Origin: Xanthomonas sp.
GTDB taxonomy: Bacteria; Pseudomonadota; Gammaproteobacteria; Xanthomonadales; Xanthomonadaceae
Length of the DNA stretch: 64,000 nt
Reading direction: 5' to 3'
Assembly (NCBI RefSeq): GCF_017163755.1
Contig: NZ_JAFIWC010000029.1
Span: forward strand, 1-64,000
Part shown: piece by piece, positions 9,163-22,746 of the stretch
Numbering within the stretch: position 1 is the first letter of the stretch
Layout: each line of letters opens with the position of its first letter
Notes under the pieces: model-generated
The model's database searches: none
What the model saw: only the letters and a program-made list of their open reading frames with translations
What the model was told of the DNA's origin: nothing
Made by a program: the position numbers and the translations under genes

Positions 9163-9669
9163 CTACACGACGACCGGTGCGGCGGTTCCCACCCGCGACG
9201 CCAGGCGCCTGAATTCGTCGCGCTGCGCGGCATCGGCGAACCAGGCCACGGGCACCACCTCGAACAACATGTCGTTGTGATACAGCAGCACTACCTGCGC
9301 GTCCTCGCGATAGCGGACGAAATCGGACCAGGGGCGGCGCGACTGTCCGCCCGACCACGAGACCTGTATGTCGGTCTCGTCCCAGACATAGGTGACGACA
9401 TGCCGCAGCGTGGCCTGCTGCGCGTGCAGTCGCCGCACCTTGCGCGGCAGTATCCACGCACGCGTGACGCCAAGACCGACCAGGCCGCCGACCACGGCAC
9501 CGATCAGCAAGACGCCGAACACCCTGCCCTCGGGCCCCAGCACCAGCAACAGCGCCAGCCCGACCAGCAGCATGGCCGCCATCACCGACAAGACGCGCCG
9601 CAGCTGGTGCCGGGTGTGCAGGCGTTGCGCCGCCAGATGGTCGTCCGCGCTGATGATGCCGCTGATCAT
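9163..9669 (-). CDS. YcxB-like membrane protein
   Basis: 168-residue inner-membrane protein with two close hydrophobic segments (about residues 25-45 and 52-72) and a soluble C-terminal domain. The C-terminal part (WDETDIQVSWSGGQSRRPWSDF, in two pieces, then LYHNDMLFEVVPVAWF) resembles the YcxB-like domain, where a W-S-D-F and an F-x-x-x-P-x-x-x-F segment are typical. The start at 9669 has GGAG ten bases upstream; an in-frame ATG 11 codons earlier is also possible. It stands alone between the LysR gene and the ABC-F gene. The biochemical role of this family is unknown. Confidence 0.7.
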   Translation of the reverse strand: MISGIISADDHLAAQRLHTRHQLRRVLSVMAAMLLVGLALLLVLGPEGRVFGVLLIGAVVGGLVGLGVTRAWILPRKVRRLHAQQATLRHVVTYVWDETDIQVSWSGGQSRRPWSDFVRYREDAQVVLLYHNDMLFEVVPVAWFADAAQRDEFRRLASRVGTAAPVVV

Positions 9670-9768
9670 GACTGGCTCCGTGGTCCGCTCGCCTCGCGCC
9701 ACACAGCTTAGCGAACCGGCGTGCGCGCGGCGTCAGCGGCAGCCCGCCGCGGCGCCGCTTCGGACCGC

Positions 9769-11625
<1,857 letters not shown>

Positions 11626-11695
11626 CGGGGGAGAGCGTCCAAAGAACCGTTGGGAATATGCAGATGAGCATGCTTCCTGGGACACGATTCTACCG

Positions 11696-11823
11696 TTAAC
11701 GAATAATTGACGCTCAGGCGTGCGCGGGCCACCCTCCCGGCCCCTTCTCGCGGTCTTCGCCGCAGCGCCGCCGTTCCGCCCCCATCGGGCCCTCAGAGGC
11801 CCGCCCGCTGTATTGGAGAGTTC
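11696..11823 (+). promoter_or_regulatory. Leader of TonB receptor with TTAAC element and hairpin
   Basis: An AT-rich block (TTAAC-GAATAATTGAC) starts at 11696, and its TTAAC ends exactly 123 nt before the receptor start codon. A near copy (TTAAC-TAAAAATTGAC) precedes the second paralogue at the same distance. Downstream, CGGGCC (11786-11791) pairs with GGCCCG (11798-11803) just before the ribosome binding site (TTGGAGAG). I infer the core promoter lies in the AT-rich block and that a leader of about 100 nt is made. No known riboswitch was recognised. Confidence 0.45.
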
Positions 11824-14214
11824 ATGAATCACCCTGTTTCCCGGCTCGCGATCGCCGTCGTCGCGGCCCTCGCCGGCGTTCCCGCCTTCGCCCAGAGCGC
11901 CGACACCGCGGCGACGCCAAGCACGCTGGACACCGTCATCGTCACCGGCACCCGGGTCAGCGACCGCACCGTCGCCGAATCGCAGTCGCCGATCGACATC
12001 ATCACCCCCGAAGCGCTGCAGTCCACCGGCACCTCCGAGCTGGCCACCGCGCTGTCGCGCGCGCTGCCCTCGCTGAACTTCCCGCGCCCGGCGCTGACCG
12101 ACGGCACCAGCGGCATCCGCCCGGCGCAGCTGCGCGGGCTGTCGCCGGACCAGGTGCTGGTGCTGGTCAACGGCAAGCGCCGCCACACCTCCGCGCAGAT
12201 CAACGTCAACGGCAGCATCGGCCGCGGCGCCTCGGCGGTGGACATCAACGCGATCCCGATCGCGGCGATCGAACGCGTGGAAGTGCTGCGCGACGGCGCC
12301 TCGGCGCAGTACGGCTCCGACGCCATCGCCGGGGTCATCAACATCGTGCTCAAGGGCGCCAGCGAAGGCGGCAGCCTGGCGGCCGACTACGGCCAGTACT
12401 CGGCCGGCGACGGCGGGAAGTACCAGCTCTCCGGCGACGCCGGGGTCGGCTTCGGCGACGGACGCGGCAGCCTGCACGTGGCCGGCCAGATCAGCCAGCA
12501 GGACGAGACCAACCGCGCCGGCCCCTACCAGGGCGTCGCGCCGAACACCGGCAACTATCCCGGCATCGGCCAGACCACCTTCGTCTACGGCGACCCGCAG
12601 GTCGACGCCACCGCGGTCTCGGCCAACGGCGAGTTCCGCTTCAGCGACAACGTCACCGGCTACGCCACCGCCCTCGCCAGCAACCGCGACATCACCTCCT
12701 TCGCGTTCTACCGCTCGCGCAACCACAGCGGGCAGAGCGCGCTGCTGGCGCAGACCTATCCCGACGGTTACGTGCCGCAGATCAACCAGTACTCCAAGGA
12801 CCGCTCGCTGGTGGCCGGGCTCAAGGGCAGCACCGAAGGCGGCTTCGGCTGGGACGTGAGCTACAACTACGGCTACAACAAGATCGACTTCAACACCCGC
12901 AACAGCATCAACTACAGCCTGGGCGCCGACAGCCCGAGCAGCTTCTACGACGGCGCGCTGGAGTACACCCAGAACATCGTCAACGCCGACTTCACCCAGC
13001 CGCTGGAGTGGGGCCTGGCCTATCCGGTGACGCTGTCCTTCGGCGCCGAGTACCGCCAGGAGAAATGGAACCAGTCGCCGGGCGAGCCGGCCTCCTACAC
13101 CGGCACCACCGGCGGCGCGCAGGGCTTCGCCGGCTTCTCGCCGGCCAACGCCGTGCATTCGGACCGCCACAACTACGCCGTCTACGCCGGGCTGGAAGCC
13201 GACTTCACCGACAAGTTCTCCGCCGGCCTCACCGGCCGCTACGAGGACTACTCGGACTTCGGCAGCAAGAGCTCGGGCAAGCTGTCCGCACGCTACGCGT
13301 TCACCGACCAGGTGGCGCTGCGCGGCACCGTGGCCAGCGGCTTCCGCGCCCCGTCGCTGGCGCAGCAGCAATACCAGGCGGTCACCAGCAGCTACATCAA
13401 CGGCAGCTTCTTCGAATCGGGCACCTTCCCGGTGGACAGCCCGGTGGCCCAGGCCCTGGGCGCCACCCCGCTGAAGGCCGAGACCTCGCTGTCCTACAGC
13501 CTGGGCCTGGTGCTGCAGCCGGTCGAACGCCTGTACGTGACCCTGGACGCGTACCAGATCAAGATCGACGACCGCATCCTGCTCTCGTCCAACCTCAACG
13601 ACGCCGCCGTGCTGGCGCAGTTGCAGGGCCTGGGCTACGCCAACGTGACCAGCGTGCGCTACTTCACCAACGCCGCCGACACCCGCACCCGCGGCGTCGA
13701 CCTGGTCGGCACCTACACGATCCCGTTCGCGGCCAGCGCGCTGGACCTCACCGCCAGCTACGGCTACAGCAAGACCGAGATCACCCGCGCGGTCGAGCAG
13801 CCGCAGGCGCTGGCGGACATCGGCTCGACCCAGACCATCCTGGGCCGCGACGAGGTCGGCCGGCTGGAGGACAGCTTCCCGAAGGACAAGATCATCCTCA
13901 GCGGCACCTGGAAGCTGCAGCACTGGGACTTCAACCTGGCCGCCACGCGCTACGGCGATTTCACCGTGCGCAACTCCGCCAGCGCCGCGCGCGACCAGAC
14001 CTACGACGCCAACTGGGTGGTGGATGCCTCGGCCAGCTTCAAGCCCAGCGGCAACTGGACCCTGACCCTGGGCGCGGACAACCTGCTGGACGAATACCCG
14101 GACAAGACCACCAACCTGATCAATTCCACCTACGGCATGCTGCCGTACAGCAACTACTCGCCGTACGGCTTCAACGGCGCCTACGTGTACGGGCGGATCA
14201 ACTACCGCTGGTAG
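11824..14214 (+). CDS. TonB-dependent receptor, paralogue A
   Basis: 796-residue outer-membrane receptor. It has a signal peptide ending in PAFAQ, a TonB box within TLDTVIVTGTR, a plug domain (about 40-150, with LRGLSPDQVLVLVNGKR and VLRDGASAQYGSDAIAGVIN), and a barrel ending in the aromatic strand RINYRW. The chosen start has a GGAGAG site and leaves out 39 open codons upstream. It is very similar to the receptor at 15175 (same length, same landmarks) and clearly related to the one at 48042, so the three form a paralogous set. A strong terminator follows. The substrate is not known. The family is widespread in Xanthomonas and often takes up plant-derived compounds, but nothing here fixes that. 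Confidence 0.92.
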   Translation: MNHPVSRLAIAVVAALAGVPAFAQSADTAATPSTLDTVIVTGTRVSDRTVAESQSPIDIITPEALQSTGTSELATALSRALPSLNFPRPALTDGTSGIRPAQLRGLSPDQVLVLVNGKRRHTSAQINVNGSIGRGASAVDINAIPIAAIERVEVLRDGASAQYGSDAIAGVINIVLKGASEGGSLAADYGQYSAGDGGKYQLSGDAGVGFGDGRGSLHVAGQISQQDETNRAGPYQGVAPNTGNYPGIGQTTFVYGDPQVDATAVSANGEFRFSDNVTGYATALASNRDITSFAFYRSRNHSGQSALLAQTYPDGYVPQINQYSKDRSLVAGLKGSTEGGFGWDVSYNYGYNKIDFNTRNSINYSLGADSPSSFYDGALEYTQNIVNADFTQPLEWGLAYPVTLSFGAEYRQEKWNQSPGEPASYTGTTGGAQGFAGFSPANAVHSDRHNYAVYAGLEADFTDKFSAGLTGRYEDYSDFGSKSSGKLSARYAFTDQVALRGTVASGFRAPSLAQQQYQAVTSSYINGSFFESGTFPVDSPVAQALGATPLKAETSLSYSLGLVLQPVERLYVTLDAYQIKIDDRILLSSNLNDAAVLAQLQGLGYANVTSVRYFTNAADTRTRGVDLVGTYTIPFAASALDLTASYGYSKTEITRAVEQPQALADIGSTQTILGRDEVGRLEDSFPKDKIILSGTWKLQHWDFNLAATRYGDFTVRNSASAARDQTYDANWVVDASASFKPSGNWTLTLGADNLLDEYPDKTTNLINSTYGMLPYSNYSPYGFNGAYVYGRINYRW

Positions 14215-14227
14215 GCTTCACGCACCA

Positions 14228-14263
14228 CGACGACGCCCCGGCCAGTCCGGGGCGTTGTCGTTT
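14228..14263 (+). terminator. Rho-independent terminator after receptor A
   Basis: CGACGACGCCCCGG (14228-14241) pairs with CCGGGGCGTTGTCG (14247-14260) across a five-base loop, with one G-T pair, and is followed by TTT. It starts 13 bp after the receptor stop codon. Confidence 0.8.
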
Positions 14264-14357
14264 CGCGCCATGCGCCGGCGCGTCTACGCCACCTGAACAA
14301 ATCAGGGTGAAAACGGTGGTATCACACGCGCCATCTTCCTTCGGCGGAGCGATGCAC

Positions 14358-14783
14358 ATGGAAACCGAGCGACTGTACCGCGGGCGCCTGATCGACCACC
14401 TGCAGCTGGTGGTGCGCGACCTGCAGGCGAGCCAGGCGTTCTACACCGCCGTGCTCGGCGAGCTGGGCATCCCGCTCGGCGGCCAGGGCGAGGGCTATTT
14501 CTGGGCCGACGAACTGTTCGTGTCCGACCGCGACACGCTGGCGCAGGGCGAGCTGACCGGACGCCACCACCTCGCGTTCCAGGCGCGCGACCGCGCGATG
14601 GTCGATGCCTTCCACCGCACCGCGCTGGCCCACGGCGGGCGCGACAACGGCGCGCCGGGGCTGCGTCCGTACCATCCCGGCTACTACGCCGCGTTCGTGC
14701 TCGATCCGGACGGCAACAACCTCGAGGCGGTGTACCACGGGCCCGCGCAACGCAGCGCCGACGCGGTGCAGATCGCCTTCTGA
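14358..14783 (+). CDS. Glyoxalase/VOC-fold protein
   Basis: 141-residue protein of the vicinal-oxygen-chelate superfamily (glyoxalase, bleomycin resistance, extradiol dioxygenase fold). Landmarks are an N-terminal DHLQLVVRDLQASQAFYTAVL, a central HHLAFQARDR and a C-terminal GYYAAFVLDPDGNNLEAVYHG, giving the His and Glu positions usual for metal binding. The ATG at 14358 has GGAG at eight bases; an ATG two codons earlier is possible. It sits between the two paralogous receptors on the same strand but after a terminator, so it is probably transcribed on its own. The substrate is unknown. Confidence 0.85.
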   Translation: METERLYRGRLIDHLQLVVRDLQASQAFYTAVLGELGIPLGGQGEGYFWADELFVSDRDTLAQGELTGRHHLAFQARDRAMVDAFHRTALAHGGRDNGAPGLRPYHPGYYAAFVLDPDGNNLEAVYHGPAQRSADAVQIAF

Positions 14784-15046
14784 ACTGGCCGCACGCGCTG
14801 GACCAAGCGCGCCTGCCGCCATCGAAGCAAGCGGACGCGCGATGCAGCCGGAAGGACCGCGACGACGGCCGGAGCGTGTACAGGGCGACCACCTGGCGTG
14901 CGATCTCCAGGCCATGATCGGCGCGATCAGGATCTTGCGAGGCATCGGCATGTCGCTGTCGGCACGCCAGGCGGCCCATGCCGGCGCTTGGCAAGGCGCA
15001 GCCCGTGACGTCAAGCACAGGAACGATGACGGTTGCAAGCGCAACT

Positions 15047-15174
15047 TTAACTAAAAATTGACATCGGATGCGCTTCGGGTTACTCGTTGCGACAGCACCG
15101 CAGTTGCCGCAACACGCCGCGGCTCGGGAGGGGTCCGCTGCGGTGCCCTCATTCCCCACTCGGAGTCGTCACGC
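15047..15174 (+). promoter_or_regulatory. Leader of TonB receptor B with TTAAC element
   Basis: TTAAC-TAAAAATTGAC begins at 15047, and its TTAAC ends 123 nt before the start codon, as for receptor A. An imperfect stem CCGCGGC/GCTGCGG lies in the leader, followed by CGGAGTC as ribosome binding site. The rest of the leader differs from that of receptor A, so the AT-rich block is the conserved part. Confidence 0.45.
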
Positions 15175-17565
<2,391 letters not shown>

Positions 17566-17606
17566 GCCCGGCTGGGCGGCGCCAGTCGATGCTGCCGGCC
17601 TGAGCA

Positions 17607-17637
17607 GAAAAGCCTCGGCGCACGCCCGGGGCTTTTC
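17607..17637 (+). terminator. Hairpin after receptor B
   Basis: GAAAAGCC (17607-17614) pairs with GGCTTTTC (17630-17637), with partial extension into the loop. The A-rich 5' arm and T-rich 3' arm make it suitable as a terminator, although no long T run follows. Confidence 0.6.
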
Positions 17638-18241
17638 CCATTGCAGGGACCGTCGCGCCAATGCAGGAGCGGCGCGATGAACCTGTCGTCCTGTTGAAAC
17701 AGCAACGCGCACGGTTGGTTCTAGCGCGCCAGGCACGCGCGCCAATCTGGAACGTGTCGGCAATGACTCCGGCGAAGGCGGCGGGGCAGTCAGGTCGCGA
17801 CGGGTTTCCCGCTGTCCGTTGAACTCCTCGCCTAACCGAATGCGCCGAGCCTGTCTCGCGCTTGTCGCCCCTGCCCGGCTCGGATGGAACGGCTGCTACG
17901 GTACCGGGAGCCGGAAAGCCGACTGCTTCGTTATCGGACTGAAATCGCTCTCAGTGGCCGCGGCAAGCGACATACCCGAGATTCTGTTCCCAATGACGTC
18001 GAAACGAAGCGGTCATTCCCCGTCGGCACGAATGAATCGCGAGCACCGTATAGAGCCTGCAAGTCCCGCACAATCGTTTTTCGGCGTGGAACACGGCGCT
18101 TGATTCATGAACGACTTAATCGCGATGTCCGCGCGGACATAATCATGGCCTGCATTTGTCAACAGGCGTGGCGGCCGATTCGCGTAATGTGGTGGCGCCT
18201 GAACGGCAGGCTAGCTCCCTGAACAGGGAAAGGAAACAGCT
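17638..18241. other. Long intergenic region, partly lower in GC
   Basis: About 600 bases without a recognisable gene. The part around 17900-18150 is visibly less GC-rich than the surroundings, and short open frames there give no familiar protein. Fragments such as GTCGCGACGGG near 17800 resemble pieces of the dispersed palindromic repeat seen elsewhere in the window. The right end must contain the promoter of the secreted protein gene; GGAAAGGAAA just before 18242 is its purine-rich ribosome binding site. Confidence 0.5.
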
Positions 18242-18673
18242 ATGACGCAGACCACGAGAACCACACTGCTGGCATCCGGTGCACTGCTGTGTTTGGCGCT
18301 GACGACGAACGCCTACGCGCAAACCTGCTGCCCCACCGGCGGTGGCAACCACATCGCGACACAGGGCCTGGGCGAAAGCATGCCGGCCGCAACCGACCTG
18401 TCGACCAACCCGGCCGTAAGCGTCTATCAGTTCGAGCGCGGCGGGGTCACCTACCTGCAGATCAACGACGCCACCGGGCAGGTCCGCGCGGCAGTGGCAC
18501 GCATCGAAAACACCGCCTGGGTGACTCCGATGGGCAAGGACGTGGATCGGGTCAGCATCGTCGACACGCTGGACCCGAGCCGCGGCACCGTGCTCTACGA
18601 TGCGCGCTACTTCACCGTGCAGAAGTCCAGCACCGCCAACGGCGATGCGTGGACCGTCACCATCAAGAAGTGA
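18242..18673 (+). CDS. Secreted protein of unknown function
   Basis: 143-residue protein with a clear Sec signal peptide (TRTTLLASGALLCLALTT then NAYAQ). The mature protein begins with TCCPTGGGNH, a vicinal Cys pair and glycine-rich stretch, and continues as a predominantly polar, beta-rich domain. I do not recognise a family. A good ribosome binding site (GGAAAGGAAA) and normal codon use support it as a real gene. Its 3' end overlaps the 3' end of the convergent sensor gene by 11 bp, so the two are transcribed against each other. Confidence 0.7.
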   Translation: MTQTTRTTLLASGALLCLALTTNAYAQTCCPTGGGNHIATQGLGESMPAATDLSTNPAVSVYQFERGGVTYLQINDATGQVRAAVARIENTAWVTPMGKDVDRVSIVDTLDPSRGTVLYDARYFTVQKSSTANGDAWTVTIKK

Positions 18674-20177
18674 CCGGGCGCCGCTCCGACGGTTCGGAGA
18701 CAAGGAAACTGATCTTCAGCTCATGACGGCGCCGGCAAAGGCCGTCATGGGCTTTCAGCCGGCTCGCCAACTCCCACTCGATCTCGTCCACGCTCTTGCT
18801 TGCGCTGCCGCCGAGCAAAAGCGCCGGATCGGCGGCGATCGTCACCAGCAGGCCGCGCCGGCCCCGCCCTTTCCACACGCGCGCCGTGATCCGATGCCGG
18901 CCGCTGCGCGGCAGCATCTCCATCGCATTGAGCACGCAGCGATACGCCGCCAGTTGCAGGCCGATCGACAGCTGCCGGGATTCGCCGCGCAGCCGCGTCT
19001 CCACCTCGGTGTCGCAGGCATTGGCGAAGGCGATGGACTTCAACGCGCCGTAGAGCCCCTGGGTCTCGATGTCCAGCGGATATAGCGCGGCGACATAGTC
19101 GTCCAGCAGCTGCGTCTGGATCACCCCGGTACGGTTCATCTCCATGGCCGCGGCGTAGTGGCCGCGTTCCTTCAGCGAGGAGGCGATGTCGCGGCTGAGC
19201 TTGTTGAGATGGGTATGGATGTCGGTGTACTCGATCACCCGGTTGCGCAGCGTGCGCTCGGCGGACATGTAGCTGGCCTGCGCCACCTGCAGCGCCTGCT
19301 GCTCGGCATAGCCAAGGTGCCGCGCTTGCCGGAAGGCGCTGGAAATCTTCGAGCCGAGCACGAACAGGATCGTCGCGGCGACGGCAATCAGCATTTGCAC
19401 ATCGAATCCCTGCTGATCGTAGGCGCCCGCATAGTTCGAGCGCGGCAGCGACATGGCGACCGCCAGGTTGGCCAGCACCACCCCTACCGCCGAGCCGCGC
19501 CAACCGTGCGACAGCGTCAGCCAGACCCCCGGCACCAGCAGCATCAGCAATATGAACTGGTGCAGCAGCCCCGGCGTGGCCATGGCCAGTGCGAAGATGC
19601 CTGCCACGGCGAGAACCGCGATCGCGCAGTCGCGCAGCAATTTGCTGGGCAGGGATTTGTCGGCCTTGCGACGCAGCCAGAGCAAGGTCGGCAGCACGAA
19701 CATCAGGATGCCCAGATAGCTGCCGATCCCGTATCTGACGCTGTGTTCCAATGTAATGAATGCGGCGGGGCCCTCCAACATCGCGTTGACCGCCTTGTTG
19801 ACCAGCAGGCCCCATACCGCCAGGCCCACGGTGAGCAACGGCAACCAGCGCTGCACGGCCGAAGAGGCGGGAAACCGGCTGCGGAAGGTCCACGGCAACA
19901 GCGCGAACAACGGCGCCACCAGGAACGGGCTCAGATACGCCCACAACTCGCTCACGCCGTTGTGGTTGGCCATCGGCACGCGCATCGCCAGCAATGCGGC
20001 CGCATCGCCCAGCAGCACATAGGGCCAGAGCCGGTAAGGCAGGAACAGCAACGCGGCCGCGCGCACCCCTGCCGGAAGGAACCATTGGTCCACCGACCAG
20101 CGCCATACGAGCATGTAGAGCGCGCAGTAACCCGCACTCAGAAGGATGCCGCCGGCGATTTTTTTCAGTGTAGCCAT
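18663..20177 (-). CDS. MASE1-domain membrane sensor with degenerate kinase-like C-terminus
   Basis: 504-residue protein. The first 290 residues form a hydrophobic MASE1-type sensor with about eight to ten membrane segments (for example QWFLPAGVRAAALLFLPYRLWPYVLLGD). The C-terminal 200 residues are helical, with a coiled segment (YAEQQALQVAQASYMSAERTLRN) and a region resembling the HATPase of UhpB-type kinases (LQLAAYRCVLNAMEML). The ELHD phospho-acceptor box and the glycine boxes needed for ATP binding are not evident. No response regulator or GGDEF/EAL domain is attached or nearby. It is probably a signalling protein that has lost or altered kinase activity. Start ATG at 20177. Confidence 0.7.
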   Translation of the reverse strand: MATLKKIAGGILLSAGYCALYMLVWRWSVDQWFLPAGVRAAALLFLPYRLWPYVLLGDAAALLAMRVPMANHNGVSELWAYLSPFLVAPLFALLPWTFRSRFPASSAVQRWLPLLTVGLAVWGLLVNKAVNAMLEGPAAFITLEHSVRYGIGSYLGILMFVLPTLLWLRRKADKSLPSKLLRDCAIAVLAVAGIFALAMATPGLLHQFILLMLLVPGVWLTLSHGWRGSAVGVVLANLAVAMSLPRSNYAGAYDQQGFDVQMLIAVAATILFVLGSKISSAFRQARHLGYAEQQALQVAQASYMSAERTLRNRVIEYTDIHTHLNKLSRDIASSLKERGHYAAAMEMNRTGVIQTQLLDDYVAALYPLDIETQGLYGALKSIAFANACDTEVETRLRGESRQLSIGLQLAAYRCVLNAMEMLPRSGRHRITARVWKGRGRRGLLVTIAADPALLLGGSASKSVDEIEWELASRLKAHDGLCRRRHELKISFLVSEPSERRPVTS

Positions 20178-20539
20178 GCCACCTTATCCTTGGCAGGATG
20201 CCCAATTGGCGCAAACATACATCACGCCGCGAACCCGCACAGTAGACAGTTTGCCGAGTGCGCGGCGGCGGCAATGCCTTGTACGACAGGGGTTTGCGGG
20301 GAATTTCGCGCGCGCTGGGACAGGCATCCCACTCGTCATGTATCACCCACGGCACGATTTTGGACGCTCGGCGTATCACGCAGCATTGAGAAGGGCTGCG
20401 GTACGGGGCCTACGGCGCTTCGCCGACGCTCCGCCGCCGCGATGACGTCGGCCTGCCCCGGCCGGGCAGGAGCGGTGCGGCTTGACTGCAATCGGGCGGC
20501 GTTTCCGGTACCTGCAGACGGTACGCCAGACGAGGAGGC
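20178..20539. other. Intergenic region upstream of the MASE1 gene
   Basis: About 360 bases with no gene recognised. It should hold the promoter for the MASE1 protein gene. It leads directly into the cysQ remnant, so part of it may be decayed sequence of the former cysQ 5' half, although I could not find a match in any frame. Confidence 0.45.
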
Positions 20540-20757
20540 CTGGAGCGATTTTCCCCCGACCTGGCGGTGCTGTCCGAGGAATCGGCGGCGATCGCGTGGG
20601 ACACCCGCCAGCACTGGACCAGCTACTGGCTGATGGACCCGCTCGACGGCACCCGCGGGTTCGTCAAGCGCAACGGCGAGTTCAGCGTCACCATCGCGCT
20701 GATCCACCAGGGCGCGCCGGTGCCCGGCGTGGTCCAGGCCCTGGCCGACGGGCGCCG
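20540..20757 (+). pseudogene. cysQ: Remnant of cysQ (3'(2'),5'-bisphosphate nucleotidase)
   Basis: A frame in this stretch reads [17 protein letters not shown], then [27 protein letters not shown], then [14 protein letters not shown]. This matches the central part of CysQ, including the metal-binding Glu (SEES) and the D-P-L-D-G-T motif. The N-terminal third and the C-terminal half, with the second metal and substrate sites, are missing. Homology stops at about 20757 and the frame runs on into unrelated sequence. There is no start codon with a ribosome binding site. This is a fragment left by deletion, not a functional enzyme. Confidence 0.8.
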
Positions 20758-20970
20758 CCCTTCCCCAAACCCAGCCACTGCCGCCAGACCGGCCATGCCC
20801 TGTGGCCCCGATGAGACGTCCGCCGGTGCAGCCGGCGGCTTGACGACACGAAGACCGCCGCCGCCTTCCCGCGTCCACGGGCCGTTCGCATGCCGGGCGA
20901 AGCGCACCGCGATTTGCCCGATACCTGCCCCATCGGCGAAACTCCGGGCTCATCTAGCCAGCGAATCTGA

Positions 20971-22662
20971 ATGCATCACGACACCAGCCTCATCGACATC
21001 ATCGCCGTCGGCCTCGCGCTCGCCTTCATCCTCGGCACGCTCGCCCATCGCCTGAAGCTGTCGCCGCTGGTCGGCTATCTGATCGCAGGCATCTGCGTCG
21101 GCCCGTTCACCCCGGGCTTCGTCGCCGACCAGGCGCTGGCCAACCAGCTGTCGGAGCTGGGGGTGATGCTGCTGATGTTCGGCGTCGGGCTGCATTTCTC
21201 GCTCGAAGACCTGATGGAAGTGAAGTGGATCGCGATCCCCGGCGCGCTGGCGCAGATCGCGGTCGCCACCCTGCTCGGCTGGGGCCTGGCCTACAGCATG
21301 GGCTGGCCGACGCTGCACGGGCTGGTGTTCGGCCTGGCGCTGTCGGTGGCCAGCACCGTGGTGCTGCTGCGCGCGATGGAGGAGCGGCGCCTGCTGGAGA
21401 CCCAGCGCGGCCGCATCGCGGTCGGCTGGCTGATCGTCGAGGACCTGGTGATGGTGCTGGCGCTGGTGCTGCTGCCGGCGCTGGCCGATGCGCTGGGCGG
21501 CAAGAGCGAGGGCGGCAGCGCCGGCTCGATCCTGGCCGCGCTGGGCATCACCTTGCTGAAGATGGCCGCGTTCGTGGTGGTGATGCTGGTGGTCGGCCGC
21601 CGGGTGATCCCGTGGACGCTGGAGCGGGTCGCTGCGACCGGCTCGCGCGAGCTGTTCACGCTGTCGGTGCTGGCGATCGCGCTGGGCGTGGCGTTCGGCT
21701 CGGCCACGCTGTTCGGGGTGTCGTTCGCGCTTGGCGCGTTCTTCGCCGGCATGCTGCTGAAGGAATCCGAGCTCAGCCATAAGGCGGCCAGCGACTCGCT
21801 GCCGCTGCGCGACGCGTTCGCGGTGCTGTTCTTCGTCTCGGTGGGCATGCTGTTCGATCCGCGCATCCTGCTCGAGCACCCGTGGCAGGTGCTGGCGACG
21901 TTCCTGACCATCACCGTGGGCAAGTCGCTGGCCGCGTTCGTGATCGTGCGCGCGTTCGGCCACCCCACCGGCATCGCGCTGACCATCTCCACCAGCCTGG
22001 CGCAGATCGGCGAATTCTCCTTCATCCTCGCCGGGCTCGGGGTGAGCCTGGCGATCCTGCCGGAAACCGGGCGCGACCTGATCCTGGCCGGCGCGCTGCT
22101 GTCGATCATCGCCAACCCGCTGCTGTTCACCTGGCTGGACCGCTGGCAGGCGCGGCAGGCGCTCGAGGCGCCGGTGACGGTGGAAGCGGAACTGCCGCCG
22201 GGCCCGTCGCTGGACCTGGCCGACCACGCCATCGTGATCGGCTACGGCCGGGTCGGCAGCGCGCTGGCCGCGGTGCTGCGCGAGCGCGGCGTGCCGGTGC
22301 TGGTGATCGACGACAACCGCGACCACGTCGAGCGCGCGCACGCCGACGGCATCCCCGGCATCCGCGGCAGCGCCGCCGCCGACAAGGTGCTGGCCGAGGC
22401 GCATCCGGAGAAGGCCAAGATCGCGATCCTGGCGATCCCGCAGCCGCTGGAGGCCGGCGAAGCGCTGGCCAAGCTGCGCGCGCTCAATCCGTCGCTGACC
22501 CTGCTCGCGCGCGCGCACAGCGATGCGGAAGTGAAGCACCTGCTGGAACACGGCGCCGACGGCACGGTGATGGCCGAGCGCGAGCTGGCCTACTCGCTGG
22601 CGGAGATGGTGATGTCCACCCCGCCGTACCGCGCGCTGCGCAAGCAGGCCGCGCCGATCTAG
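20971..22662 (+). CDS. ybaL: CPA2 cation:proton antiporter (YbaL/KefB type)
   Basis: 563-residue inner-membrane transporter. Residues 1-390 form the Na+/H+ exchanger fold with about 12 membrane helices ([21 protein letters not shown] near the start, [35 protein letters not shown]). Residues 415-530 form a TrkA-N nucleotide-binding domain beginning [14 protein letters not shown]. The whole sequence follows E. coli YbaL closely, including the first residues MHH-x-(T/S)-x-LI. It probably exports K+ in exchange for H+ under control of the bound nucleotide. It is a single gene, with the cysQ fragment upstream. Confidence 0.9.
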   Translation: MHHDTSLIDIIAVGLALAFILGTLAHRLKLSPLVGYLIAGICVGPFTPGFVADQALANQLSELGVMLLMFGVGLHFSLEDLMEVKWIAIPGALAQIAVATLLGWGLAYSMGWPTLHGLVFGLALSVASTVVLLRAMEERRLLETQRGRIAVGWLIVEDLVMVLALVLLPALADALGGKSEGGSAGSILAALGITLLKMAAFVVVMLVVGRRVIPWTLERVAATGSRELFTLSVLAIALGVAFGSATLFGVSFALGAFFAGMLLKESELSHKAASDSLPLRDAFAVLFFVSVGMLFDPRILLEHPWQVLATFLTITVGKSLAAFVIVRAFGHPTGIALTISTSLAQIGEFSFILAGLGVSLAILPETGRDLILAGALLSIIANPLLFTWLDRWQARQALEAPVTVEAELPPGPSLDLADHAIVIGYGRVGSALAAVLRERGVPVLVIDDNRDHVERAHADGIPGIRGSAAADKVLAEAHPEKAKIAILAIPQPLEAGEALAKLRALNPSLTLLARAHSDAEVKHLLEHGADGTVMAERELAYSLAEMVMSTPPYRALRKQAAPI

Positions 22663-22746
22663 GGTCGGATCGTCCCTGCGCGCCGCGGCTGTCGCGCGGG
22701 TGGCAGGACCGGGGATCCCGGCGATGCCGCGCGGCGTTCGCCGCCG

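Noticed and set aside
11626-13923. Extension of the ABC-F frame over the receptor A gene
   Set aside because: The YheS start MISLRNFAMRRGERLL at 11625 is typical, and the extension is antisense to a clear receptor gene.
17819-18103. 94-codon frame in the lower-GC patch
   Set aside because: No ribosome binding site, family resemblance or signal peptide. It is more likely chance.
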